The position numbers and the translations under genes are program-made. Positions 27,507 to 36,012 of a stretch of 52,564 bases of DNA are shown here, in pieces. Below the pieces are notes generated by a model that made no database searches, was not told the origin of the DNA, and saw only the letters and a list, made by a program, of their open reading frames with translations. How positions within the stretch are numbered: position 1 is the stretch's first letter; each line of letters opens with the position of its first letter. This stretch comes from Bacteroides propionicifaciens DSM 19291 = JCM 14649 (GTDB lineage: Bacteria; Bacteroidota; Bacteroidia; Bacteroidales; Bacteroidaceae): contig NZ_AQWS01000020.1 of assembly GCF_000375405.1 (NCBI RefSeq), forward strand, positions 1 through 52,564. Direction: 5' to 3'.

Positions 27507-29354
27507 ATGAATCTATTTAATTACTCCCGAAGAAAAAGCTCCGAAGTTGAAATTGGAGACAAACCCTTGGGAAAAGAGAACCCCATCCGCATCCAATCTA
27601 TGACCAACACCTCCACTCAAGATGTGGATCAGAGTGTTAGTCAAGTTAAACGGATTGTCGATGCGGGGGCTGATTATGTAAGACTCACCACACAGGGTCT
27701 AAAAGAGGTAGAAAGCCTCAAAAAGATTAGTGCTGAGCTCAAAGCTATGGGCTATAGTACCCCACTAGTAGCCGACGTACATTTTAACCCGAAAGTGGCA
27801 GATGTTGCAGCGACTATTGTTGAGAAGGTCCGAATTAACCCAGGCAATTATGTAGATCCTGCACGTACATTTAAATCCTTAAGCTATACCGATCAAGAGT
27901 ATGAGACAGAATTAGATCGGATCAGAAAACGCCTCACAGATTTTATCAACATCTGCAAAGAGAATCGTACGGCTATTCGTATTGGGGTGAACCACGGTTC
28001 GCTCTCCGACCGAATAATGTCGCACTACGGTGATACTCCGGCAGGCATGGTAGAGTCGTGCATGGAGTTTTTGAGAATCTGCAAGGCCGAAAACTTCGAC
28101 AATGTGGTAATCTCAATCAAGGCTTCGAACACGGTAGTTATGGTGCAAACCGTTAGACTGCTAGTTCGTGAGCTCGAAAGAGAGAATATGTCATTCCCTT
28201 TACATCTTGGGGTTACTGAGGCTGGTGAAGGAGAAGATGGCAGAATAAAATCGGCACTGGGTATTGGTACTTTACTTGCCGACGGCTACGGTGATACCAT
28301 CCGTGTATCGCTTAGCGAAGCTCCCGAAAGAGAGATTGCCGTTGCTCAAAAGCTGGTAGATCATATCTTAACACGACAAAACCATAGCCTCATTAAAGCA
28401 GAGGTTGCAACCGAGTTTAACTATTTTGAGCCTAGCCGTCGCAAGACCCATGAGGTAAAAAATATCGGCGGACATCTGGTTCCTGTTGTGATTTCGGATA
28501 GGTTAGATGGAAGCTTTGTAACTGATAAAAATTTCATACCCGACTACCTATTTGTAGGCGATAAACTGCCTAAAGTTAGAGAAAGTTCGGCCTATATACT
28601 CGATGCTTTACATTGGCAAGGGGATAAGAACAGCTATCCAGCCTTCACTACAAGCCAGATTAAGTTACTGATTGAGACAGAAGTAGACCTCAAATTCTTA
28701 TTTATAAGTTTACCTGAGCTTACAGAGGATATAATCTCCATGCTTAAAAAACAACCTGAGGTAGTGCTTATCGGAAATTCTAGCCACCAAAACCGACTCG
28801 GAGAGCAACGTGCATTAGCGCATAAGCTCACGGAGCAGGGAATAACTAACCCACTAATTTGGCACGAGACTTATAAGGAAGATGATTTAGAGAATATACA
28901 AATCAAGTCGGCAGCCGACTTGGGGCCACTTATTCTTGATGGCTTCTGTGATGGTATTTTTTTACAGAATCAAGGTGTTCTTACACACGCCCAAATCGAC
29001 TCAACTGCATTTAGTGTTTTACAAGCAGGACGCGTACGCACATCCAAAACAGAGTTTATCTCTTGCCCAGGCTGTGGAAGAACGCTATTTAACCTTGAAA
29101 GCACAATTGCAAAGGTTAAAGCGGCGACTAAGCATCTTAAAGGGTTGAAAATTGGAATTATGGGTTGCATAGTCAATGGACCTGGCGAAATGGCGGACTC
29201 CGATTATGGCTATGTGGGAGCAGCGCGAGGAAAAGTTAGTCTATACAAAAAGAAAGAGTGTATAGAGAAAAACATTCCTGAAGAGCATGCAGTCGAACGA
29301 CTAATCCAACTAATCAAAGATAACGGCGATTATGTAGAGGATACTGAAGAGTAA
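27507..29354 (+). CDS. ispG: 4-hydroxy-3-methylbut-2-enyl diphosphate synthase (flavodoxin/ferredoxin-type)
   Basis: [4Fe-4S] enzyme of the MEP isoprenoid pathway that reduces MEcPP to HMBPP. 615 residues, the long form with an extra central domain (about 260-510) that is typical of Bacteroidota, Chlamydia and plants. The N-terminal TIM barrel has IRIQSMTNTSTQDVDQSV and VADVHFNPKVA. The C-terminal cluster domain has SCPGCGRTLFNL and MGCIVNGPGEM, which supply the three cysteines. The start abuts the purE stop. Full length. Confidence 0.95.
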   Translation: MNLFNYSRRKSSEVEIGDKPLGKENPIRIQSMTNTSTQDVDQSVSQVKRIVDAGADYVRLTTQGLKEVESLKKISAELKAMGYSTPLVADVHFNPKVADVAATIVEKVRINPGNYVDPARTFKSLSYTDQEYETELDRIRKRLTDFINICKENRTAIRIGVNHGSLSDRIMSHYGDTPAGMVESCMEFLRICKAENFDNVVISIKASNTVVMVQTVRLLVRELERENMSFPLHLGVTEAGEGEDGRIKSALGIGTLLADGYGDTIRVSLSEAPEREIAVAQKLVDHILTRQNHSLIKAEVATEFNYFEPSRRKTHEVKNIGGHLVPVVISDRLDGSFVTDKNFIPDYLFVGDKLPKVRESSAYILDALHWQGDKNSYPAFTTSQIKLLIETEVDLKFLFISLPELTEDIISMLKKQPEVVLIGNSSHQNRLGEQRALAHKLTEQGITNPLIWHETYKEDDLENIQIKSAADLGPLILDGFCDGIFLQNQGVLTHAQIDSTAFSVLQAGRVRTSKTEFISCPGCGRTLFNLESTIAKVKAATKHLKGLKIGIMGCIVNGPGEMADSDYGYVGAARGKVSLYKKKECIEKNIPEEHAVERLIQLIKDNGDYVEDTEE

Positions 29355-29379
29355 ATTCTTATTAAATACAGACTATGAC

Positions 29380-29423
29380 AAAGTGGTTGTGGATAGGCTT
29401 CTGCCTTCACAACTACTTTTTTA
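29380..29423 (+). terminator. Terminator hairpin between ispG and the MFS gene
   Basis: AAGTGGTTGTG (29381-29391) pairs with CACAACTACTT (29408-29418) with one mismatch and ends in a T run. It lies between convergent genes and best fits the plus strand. Confidence 0.7.
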
Positions 29424-29434
29424 TTAGACTAAAT

Positions 29435-30676
29435 CTATCTTGCTCCGACTTGCTTGGCCACACGCTGAATAAGGAAGATACAGATAATAGCAGCAATAGA
29501 AACTATAATTCCAACCTTATCAAAATGCTCCAAAGGACTTCCCTCTCCTTTTTGAACAATGATCAACCCTGATACCATCGCACCTAACCCATTTGAAAGT
29601 TGTTGAAAAGATGAGCAAAGACTCATATAACCTCCGCGATCATCAACACTAGGCATAGCCGTATTTAAGGCCATAGTAGGAATCAATCGACCATTTATCC
29701 CCGTAAGCATGACAATATTAATAAGGATTACCACCCACAAGGGCTGAGGAGAGAGTGTAGTAAAGACCATAGTCATCACAACAGTTACTAGTGCACCTAC
29801 CAAGAAAACCGTACGCTTAGGGAATATATCGCTCAACCTACCAATATAAATCATAATAAAAACACTTGCTATTCCTGATGCCATATAAAGGTAAATCAGG
29901 TCATTCTGAACGATGTGAATATTATTAATCAAGAAGGTTGGGCTGAAGGGCATAATCATTGCACTACCTAGCGAAACGAGCATCACTAAGGCAAAACCTG
30001 CAAAATATTTTTTATTAGTGAGTATTTTCCAAAGGTGAACTAGTGGCTTTTCGTTTTGAGTCGCTTGACTGAGATGGGTCTTTATGGGTTGCATTTTGAA
30101 CAAGATGACAAATCCTAGAATAACACCCATTGCACCAATCGACAAGAATATATCATTCCAAACCCAGTGTTCGATAACAAATATACCAAAAGGGATTCCT
30201 ACAATCTGGCTAACCGAAAAAGCCATTTGAATAAAACCCATAACCCGACCACGCTGGCTTAAAGCAAAGATATCAGCAACTATCGATAGTACGATCGAAC
30301 CAATAACACCACCAAACACACCTGTAAGTGTACGAGCGACTAGCAATAAATGGTAATCGGTAGAAAAGCCACAGAGGAAAGTACCAATTAGAAAACCAGT
30401 ATAAAAGAATAGTAAAAACTTCTTGCGATCGAATTTATCGGCAATAGAGGCTGAAAAGAAACCCGAAACACAGGCTCCAAAGGCATACCCTGAAATCAAG
30501 AATCCAAACTGAGAGGTATCTATATGCAAATCACGCATCATTGTGTCACCCAATGGAGAAACTACAGCATACCCAAAAACAACAGTAAACTGCAACAGAG
30601 TCAGTATACCGATGAGAAAAACTTGATAAGGAGTAAACTTCTGATTCTTTAAAGAGATTGCTTCAGGGTTGGCCAT
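29435..30676 (-). CDS. Major facilitator superfamily transporter
   Basis: 413 residues with twelve predicted membrane helices. The loop between helices 2 and 3 reads ASIADKFDRKKFLLF, the family's G-x-x-x-D-x-x-x-R-[RK] signature in variant form, and the matching position in the second half has IGRLSDIFPKRTVF. This pattern fits the drug:H+ antiporter (DHA1) type. The substrate is not predictable. No regulator or partner is adjacent. The final 10 residues (QRVAKQVGAR) are cytoplasmic and basic. Confidence 0.85.
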   Translation of the reverse strand: MANPEAISLKNQKFTPYQVFLIGILTLLQFTVVFGYAVVSPLGDTMMRDLHIDTSQFGFLISGYAFGACVSGFFSASIADKFDRKKFLLFFYTGFLIGTFLCGFSTDYHLLLVARTLTGVFGGVIGSIVLSIVADIFALSQRGRVMGFIQMAFSVSQIVGIPFGIFVIEHWVWNDIFLSIGAMGVILGFVILFKMQPIKTHLSQATQNEKPLVHLWKILTNKKYFAGFALVMLVSLGSAMIMPFSPTFLINNIHIVQNDLIYLYMASGIASVFIMIYIGRLSDIFPKRTVFLVGALVTVVMTMVFTTLSPQPLWVVILINIVMLTGINGRLIPTMALNTAMPSVDDRGGYMSLCSSFQQLSNGLGAMVSGLIIVQKGEGSPLEHFDKVGIIVSIAAIICIFLIQRVAKQVGAR

Positions 30677-30841
30677 AGCACATTATTTATTATTTAGATA
30701 AGCCACAGTCGTTTCATCATTCAAGCAGACCTGAGCTAGATTTATTCTATAAACGGATTTTGGGTTAACTTGTTGATTAAAAGTACAGCTTAGTTTGCTA
30801 TTAAGAGTCAAATTTTAATCAATGCACCCAGTTGTGTGCAA

Positions 30842-30885
30842 AAAAAAGAAGGAGTGATTTACTAGTAAATCACTCCTTCTTTTTT
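30842..30885. terminator. Perfect 44-bp palindromic terminator
   Basis: Each 22-base arm (AAAAAAGAAGGAGTGATTTA plus CT) is an exact complement of the other, with an A run on one side and a T run on the other. It lies 18 bp past the rubrerythrin stop. The MFS gene upstream of it diverges, so it mainly serves rubrerythrin. Confidence 0.85.
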
Positions 30886-30902
30886 GTATTGAAACTATAT
30901 GA

Positions 30903-31481
30903 TTAATAGTTAGTTTTTTCAACTTCAAAGTATGCTTGTGGATGAAGACAAGCAGGGCATAATGCTGGAGCTGCTTCACCAACGTGAATGTAGCCACAGT
31001 TACGGCATTGCCATACAACTTCACCTTCTTTAGCAAATACAGCAGTATTTTCGATATTGCTGATAAATTTACGGTAACGATCTTCGTGTGCTTTCTCAGC
31101 AATACTGATCATACGGTACATTTTAGCAATTGCAGGAAAACCTTCTTGTTCAGCAACGTCAGCAAAATGAGGGTAGTCGTGTGACCACTCTTGGTGTTCA
31201 CCCATTGCAGCTTCGTTTAAGTTTTCTAAAGTAGTGCTAATAACACCAGCTGGGTAAGAAGCAGTAATTTCAACCTCTCCACCTTCCAAAAATTTGAACA
31301 TTCTTTTAGCGTGCTCTTTCTCTTGATTAGCTGTTTCTGTAAAGATATCAGCAATTTGTTCGTAACCCTCTTTTTTTGCAACACTTGCAAAATAGGTATA
31401 ACGCATACGAGCTTGAGACTCACCAGCAAAAGATGTCAATAAGTTTTTTTCTGTTTGAGTTCCTTTTACACTTTTAGCCAT
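30903..31481 (-). CDS. Rubrerythrin
   Basis: Non-haem diiron peroxidase of 192 residues that detoxifies hydrogen peroxide in anaerobes. The N-terminal ferritin-like four-helix domain shows ESQARMRYTYFASVAKKEGY, ETANQEKEHAKR and AEKAHEDRY, the Glu/His ligands of the diiron site. The C-terminal rubredoxin-like domain shows CRNCGYIHVGEAAPALCPAC, binding one iron through four cysteines. It needs an electron donor; the rubredoxin at 48150-48314 is a plausible one but not adjacent. Confidence 0.95.
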   Translation of the reverse strand: MAKSVKGTQTEKNLLTSFAGESQARMRYTYFASVAKKEGYEQIADIFTETANQEKEHAKRMFKFLEGGEVEITASYPAGVISTTLENLNEAAMGEHQEWSHDYPHFADVAEQEGFPAIAKMYRMISIAEKAHEDRYRKFISNIENTAVFAKEGEVVWQCRNCGYIHVGEAAPALCPACLHPQAYFEVEKTNY

Positions 31482-31541
31482 AATTCTTCTTGTTTAAATT
31501 GGTTATAAATAATACTTTTATTAAATAGCCTTACACACAAG

Positions 31542-31572
31542 CAAACTTATAAAAAACTCTCTAGTAATCCAA
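31542..31572 (-). promoter_or_regulatory. Candidate promoter of rubrerythrin
   Basis: Minus-strand TTG (31570-31572), 20 bp spacer, then TAAGTTTG (31542-31549), which fits the Bacteroidota -33/-7 pattern. It lies about 60 bp upstream of the ATG, leaving a leader of about 50 nt. Confidence 0.55.
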
Positions 31573-31601
31573 CAAACTCAAAGATTTGTTTCTCAATTTA
31601 C

Positions 31602-31617
31602 TAAGCCCTAGGGCTTA
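31602..31617. promoter_or_regulatory. Perfect 16-bp palindrome, possible operator
   Basis: TAAGCCCTAGGGCTTA lies between the divergent rubrerythrin and SulP genes, about 30 bp upstream of the rubrerythrin -33 element and 45 bp upstream of the SulP -7 element. It could bind a dimeric regulator of either. Directly next to it, TTATAATCCTTACAA (from 31619) partly resembles a PerR box. Confidence 0.4.
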
Positions 31618-31661
31618 TTTATAATCCTTACAAAAAACATTTATCTTCATCTTATTTTATG

Positions 31662-31669
31662 TAATTTTG
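31662..31669 (+). promoter_or_regulatory. Candidate -7 box for the SulP gene
   Basis: TAATTTTG fits TAnnTTTG and ends 42 bp before the ATG. No clear -33 TTG is present. Confidence 0.4.
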
Positions 31670-31711
31670 CAAAGCAAACACAATCTTCTCATTCATTTAA
31701 ATTAAATTACA

Positions 31712-33406
31712 ATGTTTGAATTTAAACCCAAATTATTCACTACACTAAAAGACTATTCCAAACAGACATTCTCGGCCGACCTAATGGCGGGTGTAATTGT
31801 GGGTATAGTAGCACTTCCTTTAGCGATAGCGTTCGGTATAGCAAGTGGCGTATCTCCAGAGAAGGGGATCATTACAGCTATTATTGCTGGTTTTATTGTC
31901 TCCATCTTCGGCGGAAGCAAAGTTCAAATTGGAGGCCCAACGGGAGCATTTATTGTTATTATCTATGGCATTATTCAGGAGTACGGTACCAGTGGGTTAA
32001 TCGTAGCAACCTTAATGGCTGGGGTGATGTTAATTGCCATGGGAGTCTTTAAACTAGGAACGATCATTAAGTTCATTCCCTATCCTATTATTGTAGGTTT
32101 TACAAGTGGTATTGCGGTGACTATTTTCACCACTCAAATTGGGGATGCTCTAGGCCTAAACTTTAACGGTGAAGTTATGCCTGGAGATTTCGTTAGTAAA
32201 TGGATACTCTATTTTAAGAGCCTCCCAACACTAGACATTTGGAATACACTCATCACCGCTGGTAGCTTGGCTATAATTATAGTAACACCTCGCTTCTCTA
32301 AAAAGATTCCTGGTTCACTATTGGCGATAATCATTATGACGGTCCTAGGCTGGCTCTTTAAGGAATATCTAGGAGCAAGTAGTATATCAACAATTGGAGA
32401 TCGTTACACCATCAATGCGGCACTTCCAGCAATGGAAATTCCAACACTGAGTTGGGCTGCATTTCGAAACTTACTACCCGTAGCAGCAGTTATCGCTATT
32501 CTAGGGGCAATAGAGTCTCTACTCTCAGCAACTGTAGCCGATGGAGTAACAGGTGATAAGCACGATTCAAACACTGAACTCATAGCACAAGGTATTGCCA
32601 ATGTAGTTACTCCTTTGTTTGGTGGTATCCCTGCTACAGGAGCAATAGCTAGAACAATGACCAACATCAATAACGGAGGTAAAACACCAGTTGCAGGGAT
32701 TATCCATGCTATAGTACTGCTCTTAATACTATTGTTTTTGATGCCCTTAGCTCAGTACATTCCTATGGCCTGTCTTGCTGGAGTGCTGATTATTGTATCC
32801 TACAACATGAGTGAGTGGAGAACATTCAAAGCACTACTTAAGAATCCTAAAGCCGATGTCGCAGTTTTACTTGCAACATTCCTACTCACCGTGATTTTCG
32901 ACCTTGTTGTTGCGATTCAAGTGGGACTATTATTAGCAGCACTACTGTTTATGAAACGTGTAGCCGAAACAACTACCGTATCAGTAAACAAAGAGAAAAT
33001 TAAGCTTACCGAAGATTATGGACCCGACTACCAAACAGATGACGATATTAGTATTCCTAAAGATGTAGAGGTTTATGAGATTGAAGGTCCATTTTTCTTT
33101 GGAATTGCTAACCGATTCGAGGAGCTTATGATTACACTTAAAGACAAACCGCAGGTTCGCATATTTAGAATGAGAAAGGTACCATTCATTGATTCTACAG
33201 GTATTAAGAACCTAAAAACACTATGCTTAACTTCACACAAACAAGGCATAAAAATTGTACTTTCTGGTGTCACACCTTCGGTATATAGAACACTTGAGAT
33301 GGCTGATTTCAAGGTTGTTGTAGGCGATGAGAACATCTGCCCCAATATCTACGAGGCAATTAAAAGAGCTGAAGATATTATTCAAAGTTCTAAGCAAGAA
33401 ATTTGA
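31712..33406 (+). CDS. SulP family anion permease with STAS domain
   Basis: Inner-membrane transporter of 564 residues. The N-terminal part has the SulP fold with ADLMAGVIVGIVALPLAIAF, GGPTGAFIVI and about 12-14 helices up to about residue 415. The C-terminal cytoplasmic STAS domain (about 440-555) has RMRKVPFIDSTGIKNL, with the Asp-Ser-Thr-Gly loop. Family members carry sulfate, bicarbonate or dicarboxylates with sodium or protons; the substrate cannot be told here. No carbonic anhydrase or sulfate gene is adjacent. A 21-bp perfect hairpin follows. Confidence 0.92.
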   Translation: MFEFKPKLFTTLKDYSKQTFSADLMAGVIVGIVALPLAIAFGIASGVSPEKGIITAIIAGFIVSIFGGSKVQIGGPTGAFIVIIYGIIQEYGTSGLIVATLMAGVMLIAMGVFKLGTIIKFIPYPIIVGFTSGIAVTIFTTQIGDALGLNFNGEVMPGDFVSKWILYFKSLPTLDIWNTLITAGSLAIIIVTPRFSKKIPGSLLAIIIMTVLGWLFKEYLGASSISTIGDRYTINAALPAMEIPTLSWAAFRNLLPVAAVIAILGAIESLLSATVADGVTGDKHDSNTELIAQGIANVVTPLFGGIPATGAIARTMTNINNGGKTPVAGIIHAIVLLLILLFLMPLAQYIPMACLAGVLIIVSYNMSEWRTFKALLKNPKADVAVLLATFLLTVIFDLVVAIQVGLLLAALLFMKRVAETTTVSVNKEKIKLTEDYGPDYQTDDDISIPKDVEVYEIEGPFFFGIANRFEELMITLKDKPQVRIFRMRKVPFIDSTGIKNLKTLCLTSHKQGIKIVLSGVTPSVYRTLEMADFKVVVGDENICPNIYEAIKRAEDIIQSSKQEI

Positions 33407-33430
33407 GAATGACTACATACCATTCTTAAA

Positions 33431-33476
33431 TAATAAATCAGGCGATAATTAGTTTTAATTATCGCCTGATTTATTA
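33431..33476 (+). terminator. Terminator hairpin after SulP
   Basis: A perfect 21-bp stem (33431-33451 with 33456-33476) over a GTTT loop. The inner part is GC-rich (CAGGCGAT) and the outer part is all A/T, so U-rich ends occur on both strands. Confidence 0.8.
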
Positions 33477-33493
33477 TCGGTTGCATCGATTAC

Positions 33494-33533
33494 ATACAAA
33501 AAATAGCTGTATCTAAAACTTGGATACAGCTAT
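33494..33533 (-). terminator. Terminator hairpin after the HIT gene
   Basis: An 11-bp perfect stem (ATAGCTGTATC with GATACAGCTAT) over a 9-base loop. On the minus strand it is followed by a run of six T, as expected for a terminator 22 bp past the HIT-protein stop. Confidence 0.75.
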
Positions 33534-33555
33534 AAATACATATTACAAGATTAAA

Positions 33556-33954
33556 CTAGGCCTTAAATGCCTCACTAATATCTTTAGCAATTGCAGCGAG
33601 CTCTTCTTGCGATAATTTTAATTTAGGATTAGAAAGAATCATATCGGACTCTTTAGTTATAGGGATAAGATGAATATGGGCATGGGGAACTTCAAGTCCC
33701 ACGACAGCAACACCTACACGCTTACAAGGTATGACCTTCTCGATTGCTTTAGCTACACGTTTTGCGAAAATGTGCATCGCTGCCAATTCATCATCATCTA
33801 AATCAAAAACATAATCAACTTCACGCTTGGGCACAACCAAAGTATGCCCTTTGGAAAGCGGGTAGATATCCAAAAAAGCATAGAACTGATCATTCTCAGC
33901 TACTCTATAGCTAGGAATATCACCTTTAATAATCTGAGTAAAAATAGTTGCCAT
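33556..33954 (-). CDS. HIT family protein (HinT-like nucleotide hydrolase)
   Basis: 132-residue cytoplasmic protein of the histidine-triad family, which hydrolyses AMP-linked substrates. The triad is VPHAHIHLIPI, with the nucleophilic middle histidine. The N-terminal half has IIKGDIPSYRVAEND and DIYPLSKGHTLVVPK, typical of HinT. It follows greA by 25 bp on the same strand, so the two are likely one transcript. Confidence 0.92.
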   Translation of the reverse strand: MATIFTQIIKGDIPSYRVAENDQFYAFLDIYPLSKGHTLVVPKREVDYVFDLDDDELAAMHIFAKRVAKAIEKVIPCKRVGVAVVGLEVPHAHIHLIPITKESDMILSNPKLKLSQEELAAIAKDISEAFKA

Positions 33955-33979
33955 TATAAGGTTAATAAGGTTAGGGTTA

Positions 33980-34444
33980 TTAAATTGTTATTTCAACAAC
34001 TTCTAGGGTAATCATACCTTGAGGAACTTTAATTTCAGAAACATCACCAACTTTCTTACCAAGCAAACCTTGCGCTATGGGTGTGTTCACAGAAATCTTT
34101 CCTTTCTTAAGGTCAGCTTCCGACTCAGAGACTATCGTATAAGTCATCTTTGCGTTGTTCTTTACGTTTTTAAGGACAACTGTGTTCAATATTTGAACGG
34201 AGTCCGTACTGAGTTTTGACTCATCAATAATACGTGCATCAGCAATAATCATCTTCAGGTTGTTGATTTTCATCTCCAACATACCTTGAGCTTCTTTAGC
34301 TGCATCGTACTCCGCATTTTCAGATAAATCGCCTTTATCTCTAGCTTCACCTATTTGACGTGAAATTTCTGGTCGTTGAACTGTTTCCAATTCTCTGAGC
34401 TCTTCTACTAATTGGTTGTAACCACTTTCTGACATGTATGCCAT
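33980..34444 (-). CDS. greA: Transcription elongation factor GreA
   Basis: 154 residues with the chosen start MAYMSESGYNQLVEEL. It rescues backtracked RNA polymerase by stimulating transcript cleavage. The N-terminal coiled coil has the tip residues in ARDKGDLSENAEYDAAKEAQ (Asp and Glu that enter the active site). The C-terminal FKBP-like domain ends in KVGDVSEIKVPQGMITLEVV. The frame is open 23 codons further upstream, but an AGGAGGA sequence 6 bp before 34444 and the usual family length decide the start. HIT follows 25 bp later. Confidence 0.95.
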   Translation of the reverse strand: MAYMSESGYNQLVEELRELETVQRPEISRQIGEARDKGDLSENAEYDAAKEAQGMLEMKINNLKMIIADARIIDESKLSTDSVQILNTVVLKNVKNNAKMTYTIVSESEADLKKGKISVNTPIAQGLLGKKVGDVSEIKVPQGMITLEVVEITI

Positions 34445-34450
34445 ATTCAA

Positions 34451-34457
34451 TCCTCCT
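34451..34457 (-). promoter_or_regulatory. Strong Shine-Dalgarno site of greA
   Basis: Minus-strand AGGAGGA, 6 bp before the ATG at 34442-34444. Such strong sites are uncommon in Bacteroidota, and this one rules out the longer start at 34513. Confidence 0.8.
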
Positions 34458-34660
34458 AAATAATCTAAGTTATACTTATTAAAATAAACAAAAAAGAATT
34501 CCAACATAATCAAATGTTGGAACCCTCCATTATATCTTGTTCTGATGTTCTAAAATACTCCTTCTTGAAGTCTTATGCAAAGATAAAGCAATAAATTTAT
34601 TGAATCAAAGAATTAAAGGAGCTAAAAAGCCCATGATTAAGATTCAATAAAATTAAGACA

Positions 34661-35818
34661 TTATAATAACGGTTTAAGTGCAGCCTCGATATCTGAAAGC
34701 TGTTCTCCTCTTGCCACCAATTCGTTATTCCTATTAATTAAGAAATAGGTTGGTACTTTTTTAACATCGTAAGTTGATGCGTATTTTGAGTAAATACCAT
34801 TTCCGTCTCTGACACATACCCAAGGGAGATTATCAACAGATGTCTTCCAGAAATGTTCATCAGCATCAAGCGATACCTGATAAACCTCTAAACCTTTATC
34901 TGCATATTTCTGATAAAGCTCACGAACCGAGAACACGTGAGATGCCGAAACAGGGCTTTGATATACAATAAAGTCAAGCAATACGACTTTACCTTTTAGA
35001 TCACTCAACTTCTGCACCTTACCATGCAAGTCACGCAATTCAATATCGATAAGGCCAGTATAGCTTATTTTATCTTCAGGAATCTCAATAGACTTCTCTC
35101 CTGTTTTGCGTGTGTTTCGCATCCCTTTTATAACAATATTATAGAGGTTTTTTGAACGATCTGCATGGGGATAGTACTCATTCAAACTCGTAGCGACAGA
35201 AGCAAAACACCGTAAGTCCTCTTTGCTGTTTAATGGATCAAAAAGCATAAAGCCATTAATCTTAGGAAACAAAGCATAGTAGGCAGCACTTGTATTGGGT
35301 GCACTGAAGATATAGTTCTTTTGAATATCATCCTTATAAGTTTCAAATAGCTTTGTGAGATTTTCTTGCAGAACTTTGTTGGATATTTCACCCTTACGCG
35401 ACTTGTCAAGCAGCGAGTTTACCTGCCCCTGAAGCTCCATCTGTTTTAGGCTAATCTCTTTAATCTTTTGAGCATTTTCTGAACCTTCCACTTCATACTG
35501 AGTAGCGAAGTTAGGTAAGCTAGCTGAAAACTTCAAGGTTTCAGTAGAATCAATAGAGAAGTGGATTACCTTATTGTTAATACGTAAACGATAAAACTCA
35601 GGTGACTCTGGTTTTAAAGCTTCAAAAGAGAAGGCTCCATTAGAGCTCAGCTTCACTGAATCTAATACTACTAGACCTTGAAGTTGAGAGGCTTCAAGAT
35701 AGAGAACCTCATCGTTAGCATTGGCAACCTTACCTTCTACATGGAATTTCTCATTGGATGAGCAGGCAGATAAAAGCAACACCAAAGCAAATGTAAACAG
35801 TGCTGATATTTTTTTCAT
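34661..35818 (-). CDS. TlpA/AhpC-like thioredoxin-fold lipoprotein with DUF4369, no CXXC
   Basis: 385 residues. A lipoprotein signal (FALVLLLSACSSN) anchors it to a membrane facing the periplasm. Residues about 25-115 form the DUF4369 beta domain, then a helical linker, then a thioredoxin fold from about 250. Where active relatives have W-C-x-x-C, this one reads LLDFIVYQSPVSASH, with no cysteine. The later part, GLEVYQVSLDADE and DVKKVPTYFLINRNNE (cis-Pro), is normal. It is therefore probably not a disulfide reductase; a binding or sensing role is inferred. A -7 box candidate lies upstream. Confidence 0.85.
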   Translation of the reverse strand: MKKISALFTFALVLLLSACSSNEKFHVEGKVANANDEVLYLEASQLQGLVVLDSVKLSSNGAFSFEALKPESPEFYRLRINNKVIHFSIDSTETLKFSASLPNFATQYEVEGSENAQKIKEISLKQMELQGQVNSLLDKSRKGEISNKVLQENLTKLFETYKDDIQKNYIFSAPNTSAAYYALFPKINGFMLFDPLNSKEDLRCFASVATSLNEYYPHADRSKNLYNIVIKGMRNTRKTGEKSIEIPEDKISYTGLIDIELRDLHGKVQKLSDLKGKVVLLDFIVYQSPVSASHVFSVRELYQKYADKGLEVYQVSLDADEHFWKTSVDNLPWVCVRDGNGIYSKYASTYDVKKVPTYFLINRNNELVARGEQLSDIEAALKPLL

Positions 35819-35846
35819 AATTTAGTGAGTGTGTACATCAATTTTA

Positions 35847-35854
35847 CAAATATA
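35847..35854 (-). promoter_or_regulatory. Candidate -7 box for the TlpA-like lipoprotein
   Basis: Minus-strand TATATTTG fits TAnnTTTG and ends 28 bp before the ATG at 35816-35818. No clear -33 element is seen. Confidence 0.4.
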
Positions 35855-35966
35855 CATCTTTTCATTCTTTTCTATGCGTAATTGAACGGTCAACAAGAAT
35901 AAAATTTAGAGACTCCAAAATACAATATTTTAACTCATTCACACCATATTAGAATGTTTTATTGTA

Positions 35967-35974
35967 TATCTTTG
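35967..35974 (+). promoter_or_regulatory. Candidate -7 box for pnp
   Basis: TATCTTTG fits TAnnTTTG and lies 38 bp before the pnp start, leaving a leader of about 30 nt. No -33 TTG is found at the usual distance. Confidence 0.45.
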
Positions 35975-36012
35975 CATGAATTTGAAGAAAAGAAATAGAT
36001 AAAACAATTTTT

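Noticed and set aside
33980-34513. Longer greA start at 34513
   Set aside because: The AGGAGGA site 6 bp before 34444 and the normal 154-residue length favour the shorter form.
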